This document shows, piece by piece, positions 9,600-18,542 of a DNA stretch of 64,000 nt. The notes beneath the pieces were generated by a model. That model was given only the letters and a program-made list of their open reading frames with translations. It had not been told where the DNA came from and searched no databases. Both the position numbers and the translations under genes were made by a program. The DNA comes from Pyxidicoccus caerfyrddinensis. GTDB lineage: Bacteria; Myxococcota; Myxococcia; Myxococcales; Myxococcaceae. The stretch's first letter is position 1, and the number at the start of each line of letters is the position of its first letter. The stretch spans positions 62,001-126,000 of the forward strand of contig NZ_JAAIYA010000020.1 of NCBI RefSeq assembly GCF_010894405.1, in the 5' to 3' direction.

Positions 9600-11375
9600 A
9601 TGCTCCTTCACGCCCACCGCCGTCTGGCGGTTCCGCTATTGGTGTTTTCACTCGCGTCCGGAGCGGGGCTGGCGCAGCCCGCGGCTCCCGCGAGCCCGGA
9701 CCCGGCGAAGCAGCTCGCCGGCATCTGGGGCGGTGAGCGCGTCTTCGGTCCAGAGGTCCAGGGGGAGCTCACGCTCCTGAGGGACAACGGCGCGTGGGTG
9801 GCGCGGATTGGCGGCTTCGAGGCTCCGGGCCGGGAGGAGAAGAAGGCGCTCTCCGTCGTCCTGCCCGGAGGCCAGGGTGAGCTGCGAGGGGCGCTGACGC
9901 CGGGCGGCAAGCGCTTCGTGGGGCACTGGATTCAGCGGGCCATCGTCGTGGGCGGCGTCCGCTATGCCACGCCCGTCGAGTTGCGCGCCGTGCAGAAGGA
10001 CGTCTGGCGCGGCGCCGTGAAGCCGATGGAGGACCGCTTCACCCTCTACCTCGTCGTCCAGGAAGCGCCCGACGGCACCGTCCAGGCCATCATGCGCAAC
10101 CCGGAGAAGAACTTCCCGCCGCAGCCCGTGTTCCGTGTCTCGATGACGGGGAACACCGTCCGGCTCGTCAGCGCGCGAGAGGGCGGTCCGCGCTTCGAGG
10201 GCACCTACGACGCGCGCGCCGAGAAGCTGTCGCTGCCCTTCATGTTCCTGGGCACGTTGGACCTCACCCGGCGGGACAGGGAGCAGGCCGTGAGCCTTTA
10301 CGCGCGCACGCCTTCCCCGGGCCCGTACACCTACCGCAAGCCCATTCCGGAGGAGGACGGCTGGGCCACCGCGTCGCTCGCGGACGTGGGCATGGACCCG
10401 GCCCCCGTGCGTGAGTTGGTGCAGCGCATCCTCGATGCCGAACCGGGTGACGCGTCCGCGCCCCGCATCCATGGGCTGCTCATCGCCCGCCACGGGAAGC
10501 TCGTCGTCGAGGAGTACTTCCACGGCTACGACAAGGAGCGGCCGCATGACCTCCGCTCCGCCGCGAAGACCTTCGCGCCCGTGCTCGTGGGCATCGCCAT
10601 CGACCAGGGCGCGCGCCTGGCGCCGGAGACGCCCGTGTACTCGCTGTTCCCCGACTACAAGGAGCCCGGCACGCCCGACCCGAGGAAGGCCCGGCTGACG
10701 GTGGAGCACCTGATGACGATGACGTCGGGGCTCGCGTGTGACGACGACAACGGCGACTCCCCCGGCAACGAGAACACGCTCCAGGAGCAGGAGTCCGACT
10801 GGTACACGTACACGCTGAACCTGCCGATGGAGCGGGAGCCGGGCGCGGAGCAGGCCGTGTACTGCTCCGCGGGGATGAACCTGCTCGGCGGCGTGCTGCG
10901 CAACACGACGGGCACATGGCTGCCGGACTTCTTCGCGCGCTCGCTGGCGACGCCGCTGCAGATGCGCGACTACCACCTCAACCTCACGCCCGCTGGTGAC
11001 GCGTACCTGGGCGGTGGCTTCCACCTGCGTCCCCGGGATGCGCTGAAGCTCGGGCAGCTCTACCTGTCGGGCGGCGTCTGGAACGGGCGCCGCGTCGTCA
11101 GCAAGCGCTGGGTGGAACGCTCCGTCGCGCGACACTCCGTCATGAGCGCCGACCGGACCTACGGCTACGCCTGGTGGCGGCATGAGCTGAAGGTGGGCGA
11201 CCGCGTCTATTCCGAGTACGAGGCCGGAGGGAATGGCGGGCAGTTCATCATGGTCATCCCGGAGCTCGACCTCACCGTGATGTTCACCGGCGGCAACTAC
11301 AGCCAGTTCCCGGTGTGGAAGAAGTTCCGCGAGGAGCTGCTGCCGAAATACATCCTCGCCGCCGCCCGGAAGTAG
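9600..11375 (+). CDS. Secreted serine hydrolase, class C beta-lactamase/penicillin-binding type
   Basis: 591 residues. The signal peptide ends near GAGLAQPAAP. A beta-rich N-terminal region (about 40-235) of unknown role precedes the hydrolase domain. The domain has the active-site SxxK as SAAK (Ser320, Lys323) and a tyrosine motif YCSAG at Tyr421 in place of the usual YSN; the third motif appears as GGNGGQF near residue 540. Such proteins include esterases, D-aminopeptidases and true beta-lactamases, and the sequence does not let me choose between them. The start ATG follows GACGTCCGCC with no strong ribosome site. The gene stands alone, about 100 bases after the GH13 gene. Confidence 0.85.
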   Translation: MLLHAHRRLAVPLLVFSLASGAGLAQPAAPASPDPAKQLAGIWGGERVFGPEVQGELTLLRDNGAWVARIGGFEAPGREEKKALSVVLPGGQGELRGALTPGGKRFVGHWIQRAIVVGGVRYATPVELRAVQKDVWRGAVKPMEDRFTLYLVVQEAPDGTVQAIMRNPEKNFPPQPVFRVSMTGNTVRLVSAREGGPRFEGTYDARAEKLSLPFMFLGTLDLTRRDREQAVSLYARTPSPGPYTYRKPIPEEDGWATASLADVGMDPAPVRELVQRILDAEPGDASAPRIHGLLIARHGKLVVEEYFHGYDKERPHDLRSAAKTFAPVLVGIAIDQGARLAPETPVYSLFPDYKEPGTPDPRKARLTVEHLMTMTSGLACDDDNGDSPGNENTLQEQESDWYTYTLNLPMEREPGAEQAVYCSAGMNLLGGVLRNTTGTWLPDFFARSLATPLQMRDYHLNLTPAGDAYLGGGFHLRPRDALKLGQLYLSGGVWNGRRVVSKRWVERSVARHSVMSADRTYGYAWWRHELKVGDRVYSEYEAGGNGGQFIMVIPELDLTVMFTGGNYSQFPVWKKFREELLPKYILAAARK

Positions 11376-11447
11376 GGGAGGGCCGCGGGTTGCAATCCCG
11401 CGCGGCACCGACGTCTAATCCCGCATCCCCGAAGAAGTGTCCCCCGG

Positions 11448-12593
11448 ATGCCAGCGGATTCCAGACCCCGGTATGTCTTCATCGACGCGTTGCGAGGCTT
11501 CGCGGCGCTCGCCGTGGTCGGCTTCCACGCCCGGGAGGGCAGTCACCTCGCGCAACTGGAGCCCTTCCTCGGCGCCGTGCTGAATGGCGTGCTGCGCCGG
11601 GGAGACGCGGGTGTCACCGTCTTCTTCGTCATCAGCGGCTTCGTCATCGCCGCGAGCATGGCGCACGCGCACGTCACGCCCGGCTACGTGGGCCGCTTCC
11701 TCGCTCGCCGCTCGGTGCGGTTGGACCCGGCCTACTGGACGTCCCTGGCGCTCACCGTGGGATTCGGGCTCCTCTCGGTGCGCTTCGTCCCCGGCAAGAC
11801 GTATGTGATGCCGACCTGGGGCGAGGTGCTCGTCCACCTCACGTACCTGACGGACCTGCTGGGCGTGCGGCAGCTCAGCGCGGTGTACTGGACGCTCTGC
11901 TACGAGTTCCAGTTCTACGTCATCTTCGCCCTCCTGCTCCTCGGCGTCACCCGGCTGCGCGGGCGCCTGGGCGCCGAGCGTGCGCTCACGACCGTCATCT
12001 GGCCCGCGACGCTGCTGTCTGACTTGTGGCTGGTGGGGCTGGAGCCCTTCCATGTGCACGGGCTGTTCGTGGACCGCTGGCACCTGTTCCTCACCGGGGT
12101 GCTTTTGTGGCGCGCGGTCGTGCGTCGCGGTGAGGGCTCGGGCGTGCACGTCGCGGTGGCGGCATTGCAGGTGGCGCTGGTGGGCGTCATGGGGCTCGTG
12201 CGCGCGGACGTGCAGCTGCACGTGGCGGCGGCGACTGGCGCCCTTGTGCTGGCCGTGGGGCTCGCGGGCCGGCTCGAGACGTGGCTGTCGTGGCGGGCCT
12301 TGCAGGGCCTGGGCGCCATCTCCTACAGCCTCTACCTCACGCACAACACGGTGACGGGCGCGCTGTTCCGCGTGGGCTTCCGGCTCACCGGCCGGAGCCC
12401 GGCGTGGGAGGCCGTGTGGTTCGTGCTCGCAACCGCCGCGTGCATCGGCTTCGCGTGGGTCTTCCACCGACTCATCGAGGCGCCGAGCCTCGCGCTCAGC
12501 CGGCGCATCCGGTTGGGTTCCTCCACCGAGCCCGCGACGCAAGGCCCGGCCTCCGTCCAACACGAGACTGCTAGCAAGATGTTTGGGGCATAG
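11448..12593 (+). CDS. Acyltransferase family 3 membrane protein (OafA/YrhL type)
   Basis: 381 residues with about ten hydrophobic helices. The start shows the family opening IDALRGFAALAVVGFHA, where the Arg and His are the proposed acyl-transfer residues, then VTVFFVISGFVI and RFLARRSVRLDPAYW, all standard for the acyltransferase-3 (PF01757) family. These integral inner-membrane enzymes O-acylate surface sugars, antibiotics or lipids. The substrate cannot be told from the context, since neither neighbour is a sugar-assembly gene. Length is normal for the family. The C-terminal 35 residues are hydrophilic and poorly conserved. Confidence 0.9.
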   Translation: MPADSRPRYVFIDALRGFAALAVVGFHAREGSHLAQLEPFLGAVLNGVLRRGDAGVTVFFVISGFVIAASMAHAHVTPGYVGRFLARRSVRLDPAYWTSLALTVGFGLLSVRFVPGKTYVMPTWGEVLVHLTYLTDLLGVRQLSAVYWTLCYEFQFYVIFALLLLGVTRLRGRLGAERALTTVIWPATLLSDLWLVGLEPFHVHGLFVDRWHLFLTGVLLWRAVVRRGEGSGVHVAVAALQVALVGVMGLVRADVQLHVAAATGALVLAVGLAGRLETWLSWRALQGLGAISYSLYLTHNTVTGALFRVGFRLTGRSPAWEAVWFVLATAACIGFAWVFHRLIEAPSLALSRRIRLGSSTEPATQGPASVQHETASKMFGA

Positions 12594-12689
12594 GCGGAGC
12601 CTGCTGCTGCAACCCATACTCCGCGCCCAGTTGCTGGCTGTACGGCGAGCGCCATCGGTCGTGCCTGCTCGCTCCTGGGGAAACGCCAT

Positions 12690-14870
12690 ATGAGAAAAGT
12701 CTCTCGGATGCTGGCGCTCTCGGTAGCGCTCCTGGCGGGCTGCTCTGCCTCTTCCTCTGACACCGAGCCCCTCGCCGACTCATCCAACCTGGCGGCCATC
12801 CGGAGGTGTCCGGGGGGGCCAACCTGTGTGGGCTGGAGCCAGACGGGTTCCATGTCCTCTCCTCGCGAATACCACACGGCGACGCTGCTGCCTGATGGCA
12901 AGGTGCTCGTCACGGGGGGATTCGCCATTCGCGAATCGCTCGCGACGGCCGAGGTGTACGATCCGGCCTCGGGCAGCTGGAGCGCGACCGGCTCCATGGC
13001 TGGCCCGCGCAACAGACACACGGCGACGCTACTACCCGACGGCAAGGTCCTCATCGCGGGTGGACTCAACGCGGGCAGCCGCCTAGCGACGGCGGAGCTG
13101 TACGACCCAGCCTCGGGCACCTGGAGCACGACGGGCTCCATGTCCGCTGCTCGCGAATTCCACACGGCGACGCTGCTGTCCGACGGCAAAGTCCTCGTCT
13201 CGGGGGGAGCTGGCAGTAGCGGCGAGTCGGTCGCGACGGCGGAAGTGTACGACCCAGCCTCGGGCACCTGGAGCACGACCGGCTCCATGGCCTCTGCTCG
13301 CAGGTTCCACACGGCGACGCGGCTCCCCAGCGGCAGGGTGCTCGTCGTCGGGGGGCAGGTTGGTATCAGCGCGCTCGCGACGGCAGAGGTGTACGAGCCG
13401 GCCTCGGGCACCTGGAGCGCTACCGGCTCCATGGCTGGACCTCGCGCGGCGCACACAGCGACGCTGCTGCCTGATGGCAAGGTGCTCGTTACCGGGGGCG
13501 CCGCCAATACCAGCTATTTCGCGACGGCGGAGGTGTACAACCCGGCCTCGGGTAGCTGGAGTGCTACCGGCTCCATGGCCGCGGCTCGGGGCGAGCATTC
13601 GGCGACGCTGCTGCCCAGCGGTAGGGTGCTCGTCGCCGGGGGACGAACCAGCACCAGCAACCTCTCCTCCGTGGAGGTGTACGAGCCTGCGTCGGGTACA
13701 TGGAGCGCCACCGGCTCCCTGGGCGCACCTCGCTTCGAGCACACTGCGACGCTGCTGCTCAACGGCAAGGTCCTCGTCACGGGGGGATTCTCCTCGGGGG
13801 CATCGACCCATCTCGCGACGGCGGAGGTATACGGCCCGCTTGCGGGCACCTGGAGCGCTACAGGCACCATGACGGAGCCTCGTCATGCGCACACGGCAAC
13901 GGTGCTGCACAATGGCAAGGTCCTCGTCGCGGGCGGGGATGGCGAAGTCTCCATGCGCATGGCGAGCGGCGGCTTTCTCGCGACGGCGGAGGTGTACAAC
14001 CCAACCTCTGGCACCTGGAGCGCGACCGGCTCCATGGCCCAACCACGCCTCAGACACACGGCGACGCTGCTTCACAACGGCAAGGTCCTTGTCTCGGGGG
14101 GAGCAGGCCTGGAGAACGGCGTCCGCGTGGCGGAGCACTACAACCCAACCTCGGGCACCTGGAGCACGACCGGCTCCATGGCCGAGGATCGCTGGGACCA
14201 TGTGGCGACGTTGCTGCACAACGGCAAGGTCCTCGTCCTGGGTGGACAAAACAACAGCAGTCTCCTCGCGACAGCGGAGCTGTACAACCCGACCTCTGGC
14301 ACCTGGAGCGCGACCGGCTCCATGTCCGAGCGTCGTCGCGCGCACGCAGCGGCACTGCTGCACAACGGCAAGGTTCTCGTCATGGGAGGAGACAACCTCA
14401 TCAGCGGCCTGGCGACGGCGGAGGTGTATGACCCCGTCTCGGGTACCTGGAGTGCTACCGGCTCCATGGCCTCATCTCGTACCAACCACACGGCGACGCT
14501 GCTGCACAACGGCAAGGTGCTGGTCGTCGGGGGCGTGAGCAGTACCGGCTACCTCGCGACAGCGGAGGTGTACGACCCGCGCTTGGGGACATGGAGCACG
14601 ACTGGCTCCATGGCTGGACCGCGCATCGCCCACACCGCGACGCTGCTGCACGACGGCAAGGTCCTCGTATCAGGGGGAGTCAACGCGAGCAGCTTCCTCG
14701 CGACGGCGGAGGTATACGACCCTGCCTCGGGTACCTGGAGCGCGACCGGCTACCTGGTCGAACCTCGCTTCAGGCACACGGCGACATTGCTGCACAGCGG
14801 CAAGGTGCTCCTCTCAGGCGGGGAAAGCAATTTCGGGACGGCGGAGCTGTACACGCCCTGCGCCCCGTGA
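12690..14870 (+). CDS. Kelch-repeat lipoprotein with 14 near-identical units
   Basis: 726 residues. The signal peptide ends in LLAGC (Cys18), so it is a lipoprotein. From about residue 48 to the end there are 14 tandem units of 46-55 residues, each reading roughly WSATGSM..PR..HTATLL..GKVLV.GG....ATAEVYDP.SGT, the kelch/galactose-oxidase blade pattern. Fourteen units would make two seven-bladed propellers. A GGGGA ribosome site lies 8-9 bases before the ATG. Units 1-5 mostly carry LPDGKVL, whereas units 8-12 share LHNGKVL, pointing to growth by block duplication. Similar proteins are abundant in myxobacteria and are thought to be surface adhesins or binding proteins; the ligand is unknown. 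Confidence 0.9.
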   Translation: MRKVSRMLALSVALLAGCSASSSDTEPLADSSNLAAIRRCPGGPTCVGWSQTGSMSSPREYHTATLLPDGKVLVTGGFAIRESLATAEVYDPASGSWSATGSMAGPRNRHTATLLPDGKVLIAGGLNAGSRLATAELYDPASGTWSTTGSMSAAREFHTATLLSDGKVLVSGGAGSSGESVATAEVYDPASGTWSTTGSMASARRFHTATRLPSGRVLVVGGQVGISALATAEVYEPASGTWSATGSMAGPRAAHTATLLPDGKVLVTGGAANTSYFATAEVYNPASGSWSATGSMAAARGEHSATLLPSGRVLVAGGRTSTSNLSSVEVYEPASGTWSATGSLGAPRFEHTATLLLNGKVLVTGGFSSGASTHLATAEVYGPLAGTWSATGTMTEPRHAHTATVLHNGKVLVAGGDGEVSMRMASGGFLATAEVYNPTSGTWSATGSMAQPRLRHTATLLHNGKVLVSGGAGLENGVRVAEHYNPTSGTWSTTGSMAEDRWDHVATLLHNGKVLVLGGQNNSSLLATAELYNPTSGTWSATGSMSERRRAHAAALLHNGKVLVMGGDNLISGLATAEVYDPVSGTWSATGSMASSRTNHTATLLHNGKVLVVGGVSSTGYLATAEVYDPRLGTWSTTGSMAGPRIAHTATLLHDGKVLVSGGVNASSFLATAEVYDPASGTWSATGYLVEPRFRHTATLLHSGKVLLSGGESNFGTAELYTPCAP
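12820..14865 (+). repeat. Tandem coding repeat, about 14 x 138-165 bp
   Basis: DNA-level tandem repeat that encodes the kelch units. Short strings such as GGCAAGGTCCTCGTC, GCGACGGCGGAGGTGTAC and ACCTGGAGC recur at regular spacing on the plus strand. Unit length varies because the loops between blades differ. High similarity between units suggests recent expansion or gene conversion, and such arrays are prone to length change and misassembly. Confidence 0.9.
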
Positions 14871-14898
14871 GTCCTTTCGGGCCCGATGCCCTTCGCCG

Positions 14899-15291
14899 TC
14901 AGATGACGCGCGGCAGGGAGCCCAGCGTCTCGGTCAGCAGCTGCAGTGCTCGCGCCTCGAACTTCGTGGCATCGCCCCAATCATCGGAGGCACCGAGGTT
15001 GTGATGCCCCTGCGCATCGAACAGGCAGAGATGGTGTGACTGGCCTTCGGTGCTCGGCAGTTCGTTCTGCTCGATGCCCAGCTCGCGGAGCATCTCCAGG
15101 TTGGCCCCGGGGTTGTTCTTCTCCGACGTGACGAACATGAGCGGCTGCTCGGCGCCGTCGCCGAACACGACGATGATGTATTCGTATTCGATGGACCCCG
15201 CCGGAACGACTCGCTCGAGGAAGTGCGCTTCGTGGCGTTCGAACCTGTAGCGCTTTCTGGGTACCGCCGACTTGATCAATGGCACATACAT
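14899..15291 (-). CDS. Hypothetical cytoplasmic protein, suppressor-of-fused-like composition
   Basis: 130 residues from an ATG at 15291, with a G-run about 5 bases upstream that could serve as ribosome site. The sequence is convincing (FLERVVPAGSIEYEYIIVVF, then LMFVTSEKNNPGAN, ending LTETLGSLPR) with no signal peptide or membrane helix. The same frame stays open upstream, and a TTG at 15384 would add 31 residues, so the start is uncertain. A TATAAT box lies on the minus strand near 15415. The gene is convergent with the kelch gene (28-base gap) and divergent from the lyase-like gene. I do not recognise a family with certainty. Confidence 0.6.
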   Translation of the reverse strand: MYVPLIKSAVPRKRYRFERHEAHFLERVVPAGSIEYEYIIVVFGDGAEQPLMFVTSEKNNPGANLEMLRELGIEQNELPSTEGQSHHLCLFDAQGHHNLGASDDWGDATKFEARALQLLTETLGSLPRVI

Positions 15292-15463
15292 CGTCACCCC
15301 CCGGTTCGGAGAACTGCTCCCGGACAGTCTCGGCGAAGTCTTCCATTCCGCCCCGAACACGCGCAAGTCCGCACCGGCCCACAAACAAGAGCTGAATCTG
15401 GATTCTCGGATTATATGGCGATCCTGCGGGCCTGGTGCCCGCCTCCCCTCACCTCCGAGAACA

Positions 15464-16231
15464 ATGAAAACCAAGAACCTCCGAATCGTTGTGGGTGCCT
15501 CGCTGCTGGCGTTCGGCCTGGTTGCCGAGGCGGCGGTCATCTTCCACAACACGGGCACCGTGTCCGGCTGGAGCTCCATCAACCGGGAGCACAACGGCTC
15601 CGTGAATGAAGTGACGAACGTCACCTACGAGGGGCCCACGGCCATCAAGGTGACGCAGATCTACGACCCTTCGTACACGGGTCGGTACCACTCCGAAGTG
15701 GTGAAGAACAACGTGTACCGGCGCGGCGACACGGGCTTCTACGGCTTCGCGTTCCGACTGCAGGCCGACTGGCAGTTCCAGCCGCAGTCCTACAACATCG
15801 CGCAGTTCATCGCGGACTTCTCGGACACGGGCTGTGACGACTACATGCCGTCCAGCATGGTCTGGCTTTCGGGCAACCAGCTCTTCACCCGCGTGAAGCA
15901 GGGCACGGTCTGCAACCAGAAGACGGTGACGTTCGGCAACCTCGCCACCGTCAAGGCGGGCGAGTGGCACAAGGTCGTCATCCAGGCGAAGTGGGCCAGC
16001 GACGGCACCGGCTTCTACAAGCTCTGGTTCGACGGGACGAAGGTCCTCGAGCAGTACAACCTGAGCACCACCGTCGCGGACGACCGGTACTTCCAGTTCC
16101 GCGTCGGCCTGTATGCCAATGGCTGGCACGATAGCGGGTACATGCAGGGCAGCCAGGGGACGCGCAGCCTCTGGTTCGACGAGATTGGCGCTGGCACGAC
16201 GTTCGCCGACGCCGACCCCGCGCAGTGGTGA
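15464..16231 (+). CDS. Secreted polysaccharide-lyase-like protein (heparin lyase I/PL20 fold)
   Basis: 255 residues. A clear signal peptide ends near VAEAA. The mature part is all-beta with a concanavalin-like pattern: RYHSEVVKNNVYRRGDTGFYGFAFRL, QSYNIAQFIADF, AGEWHKVVIQAKWASDGTG, and the closing SLWFDEIGAGTTFADADP. These segments match polysaccharide lyases of the PF14099 kind (heparin lyase I, glucuronan lyase PL20). Two Cys pairs could form disulfides. Cleavage of an acidic polysaccharide outside the cell is the likely role; the exact substrate is unknown. The gene appears monocistronic. Confidence 0.75.
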   Translation: MKTKNLRIVVGASLLAFGLVAEAAVIFHNTGTVSGWSSINREHNGSVNEVTNVTYEGPTAIKVTQIYDPSYTGRYHSEVVKNNVYRRGDTGFYGFAFRLQADWQFQPQSYNIAQFIADFSDTGCDDYMPSSMVWLSGNQLFTRVKQGTVCNQKTVTFGNLATVKAGEWHKVVIQAKWASDGTGFYKLWFDGTKVLEQYNLSTTVADDRYFQFRVGLYANGWHDSGYMQGSQGTRSLWFDEIGAGTTFADADPAQW

Positions 16232-16249
16232 AACGCGCGGACTCCCGCT

Positions 16250-16342
16250 TCAGGTCGGCCGCGGCTGCCAGTTCACGCGGTTATCGCGGAACCCGTCCAG
16301 TGCGCGGCCTATTTTCGGCGTCACGTCCCACTTCAGGTGCAT
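16250..16342 (-). pseudogene. Short C-terminal gene fragment
   Basis: A 30-codon minus-strand stretch from an ATG at 16342 to a TGA at 16250-16252 reads MHLKWDVTPKIGRALDGFRD and then NRVNWQPRPT, a composition much more like a true protein than random reading. A GTG at 16372 would extend it by ten residues. It lies in a relic zone and is probably the tail of a deleted gene. The family is unknown. Confidence 0.3.
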
Positions 16343-16426
16343 CGCGCGTGCGCCACCAGCCCGGCGACTCACGGCCGGCCCACCTGCGATGACGTCGTGG
16401 GCATGCGCCCCGTGAAGTGGGAGCGG

Positions 16427-16580
16427 GGTGGTGCCACGTGACGAGGGGGGCAGCTATGAGGTCCTGGTGGCCATGGAGCAGCACCTGTCGCGCGTCTTCG
16501 TGAACGGCTACACGGGTGAGGTGGCGCTCCCCGAGGAGATGGTCGACGTCGTGGTCATCCCCGAGAGCGCCTGCAGGTAG
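16427..16580 (+). pseudogene. Short gene fragment in relic zone
   Basis: The plus-strand frame ending in TAG at 16578-16580 encodes SYEVLVAMEQHLSRVFVNGY followed by TGEVALPEEMVDVVVIPESA, with regular G/C third positions. It is preceded by an in-frame TGA at about 16415 and has no clear ribosome site, so it looks like the 3' end of a decayed gene. The family is not recognised. Confidence 0.3.
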
Positions 16581-16720
16581 CGAGTTCCCTGCCGGATGTC
16601 ATCAGGGACGCCAGCATCGTTCGTCTGCCGCCGCACCCGGGGCAGGCGAACACGTCCAGTGCGAAGTCCCCGCATGCGTACAACGAGCGGTGGTTTGAGT
16701 ACACGGGCTCCCCCAAAGCA
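16560..16720 (-). mobile_element. Relic of a transposase C-terminus (IS91/Y2-type zinc motif)
   Basis: The minus strand between about 16700 and 16590 encodes ACGDFALDVFACPGCGGRR and then TMLASL. This matches the end of putative IS91-type transposases, which read roughly RVFxLDVLxCPxCGGRxRxLA before a last helix. After that the frame breaks: the expected helix continues only in another frame (DIRQGTRYLQA). Nothing of the catalytic domain remains. The rest of 16231-16962 holds only the two short fragments listed separately, with no intact gene. Confidence 0.5.
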
Positions 16721-16962
16721 GGGGCGAAGCCGGAGCCGGGGAGGGGCGCCCGAGCTTTGCCGCGACGGTAGAGGAGGCGAGGTATGCCCGGTCGACCGCG
16801 CGTCGAGGGCTCCACCATGCGGAAGTCGAAATTAGCGCCTGATTGTGACGGCAAATTGATGACCATGAATTGATATTCATGAAACAGGGGTGAGCAGCAT
16901 CCCTCAATCGAGGCCCAGCAAGGTTGGATGTCCTACGTCCATCCTGCTACGTTGTCCCCTGC

Positions 16963-17895
16963 ATGCGCGCTCTCTCACTCTTCAGGTGTGGCCTGCTTCT
17001 CGTCCTGACGACTTCCCCGGCACTGGCCAGGGACATGGGCGAAAAGCTCACGATTCGCACCCTCATGGTGTCGGACCATCCGAGCCAGGAGGCGCAATCC
17101 ATCTACGTTGCTGGGCAGGTGGTGACCGCGCTCCGCTTCGAGAAAGAGGTCGATCCGACGAAGACGAAGTTCCTGGCGTGGGAGGGGCGTTTCGAAACCC
17201 CGCTCGTGGGTGGCAAGAAGGTGGTTCTGGAGCCGATTCGCGACCTCGATGACGGTGAGGCGCTGCCTTTGCTCGTGACGCTCGTTGACGGAACGGAATA
17301 CACGTTCCTCGTGAAGGCCAGGAGCCGCAAGGGCTGGGGATGGACCGACTATCAGGTCAACGTGTTCAAGGACCCTGGCAGCTACAATGCCGTGCTGTCG
17401 AACCTTCACGACGCGCTCAAGCGAGAACGTGAGCTCCGCGAGGAGAATGAGCGGTTCAAGAAGGAAGAGAACTCCGTCGATCACGCCTACGCGACGCTGC
17501 TCACGAAGGGTGATTGGAGGAAGACGCCGTTTACCCGCAAGCTGGTCTACAGGCCGAAGAATCAGGACATGGACATGGTCGTCGAGGTCTTCGCGGGCCC
17601 CGACAAAGCGGCAGCGCTCGTTACCTTGACGAACACCTACTACGGCGGGCCATGGGAGCTTGATGGCGCCTACCTGACTCGGGACTTCACCCACTCCACG
17701 GCTCGGCCCTTCGCGCTCCGCATGGACCGCGCCACGATTGCTCCAGGGGAGACGGGAAGAATCGCGGTGGTTGCGGACAAGAGCGCCTTCTTGACGGACG
17801 ACGGGCAACTCACAGATCTGGCCCTCCAGATCTTCCGCGGGGATGGCCTTCTTCAGGTGTTCGTGAAGTTGGAACGCACGCTCATTCAGAAGTAG
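16963..17895 (+). CDS. DUF2381 (TIGR02268) family protein
   Basis: 310 residues from the ATG at 16963, chosen because it begins a signal peptide (MRALSLFRCGLLLVLTTSP, cut near ALA). The body matches the Myxococcus paralogous family TIGR02268/DUF2381: an early strand-rich part (RTLMVSDHPSQEAQSIYVAG, then VVTALRFEKEVD), a central Glu/Lys coiled segment (ELREENERFKKEE) and a C-terminal part with ARPFALRMDRATIAPGETGR and ALQIFRGDGLLQVFVKLER. Family members often lie next to serine/threonine kinase genes and small lipoproteins; here only the lipoprotein follows, 11 bases downstream. The function is unknown; the location is expected to be periplasmic. Confidence 0.88.
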   Translation: MRALSLFRCGLLLVLTTSPALARDMGEKLTIRTLMVSDHPSQEAQSIYVAGQVVTALRFEKEVDPTKTKFLAWEGRFETPLVGGKKVVLEPIRDLDDGEALPLLVTLVDGTEYTFLVKARSRKGWGWTDYQVNVFKDPGSYNAVLSNLHDALKRERELREENERFKKEENSVDHAYATLLTKGDWRKTPFTRKLVYRPKNQDMDMVVEVFAGPDKAAALVTLTNTYYGGPWELDGAYLTRDFTHSTARPFALRMDRATIAPGETGRIAVVADKSAFLTDDGQLTDLALQIFRGDGLLQVFVKLERTLIQK

Positions 17896-17906
17896 AAGGC
17901 CCGTTC

Positions 17907-18398
17907 ATGCCGAGTCCCAAAGCCCTGCTGATCAGCATGAGCGCCCTGCTTGCAGCCGCTTCCGGTTGCACCACTGCCGGAGGCGTGGCGCTCCGCTCCG
18001 ACGGCAGTCCGGGTTCGCAGGAATGCTCGGAGGAGGCCAAGAAGTTGATGCGAGCGCTGCGACTGCGGGTCGGGGACAGCGCGCTGGTCGACCTCGACGC
18101 GAACCAGATCGGGAGCCGGCGTGTCACGCTCTACGACGGGCCGGTTGAGAGCGTCTTGCAGGAAGGCATCGGCACGCTCCAAGCGGTCTCCCGCCTGTAC
18201 GGACACGTCTGGACGAGTGGGCCGCAGGTCGTCATCCGGTACTACGAGGCCCAGCCGCCGGATGGCGACAAGGTACCCATCTGCGCGGTGGCGCGACTCG
18301 GCTATGACCAGATGAAGAAGTTGCCCGAGTCCAAGCCTGGAACCGCGATCCTCGAGAGTTCGGTCGCGGCGGCTTTCATCGTTGATGCGTTCCGGTAG
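17907..18398 (+). CDS. Small lipoprotein partnered with DUF2381 gene
   Basis: 163 residues. The signal peptide ends in LAAASGC (Cys21), so it is a lipoprotein. The mature part is short and mixed alpha/beta (ALVDLDANQIGSRRVTLYDG, QVVIRYYEAQPP) and ends AAFIVDAFR. It starts 11 bases after the DUF2381 gene and must be cotranscribed. In myxobacterial genomes such lipoproteins recur beside DUF2381 genes, which suggests the two products work together in the envelope. No biochemical role is known. Confidence 0.75.
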   Translation: MPSPKALLISMSALLAAASGCTTAGGVALRSDGSPGSQECSEEAKKLMRALRLRVGDSALVDLDANQIGSRRVTLYDGPVESVLQEGIGTLQAVSRLYGHVWTSGPQVVIRYYEAQPPDGDKVPICAVARLGYDQMKKLPESKPGTAILESSVAAAFIVDAFR

Positions 18399-18542
18399 CG
18401 CACTCGCGCGGCTCAACCCGGGGATTCTCAGGCGGGCGTCCACTGAGAAGCCTGCTCCTCGTGGTGTTTCTCTCCAGTTGCGCGCGAATAACGGGGCCAC
18501 GCCAGGCTCTGCGGAAGAGGCGCGGAACCGGGGCAACGTCAC

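Noticed and set aside
9648-11408. A 586-codon minus-strand frame
   Set aside because: Antisense of the serine hydrolase, whose SxxK motif and signal peptide are clear on the plus strand.
12820-14865. Regular repeats that might suggest a CRISPR-like or satellite array
   Set aside because: The unit is 138-165 bp, in frame, and codes for kelch blades; there are no short unique spacers.
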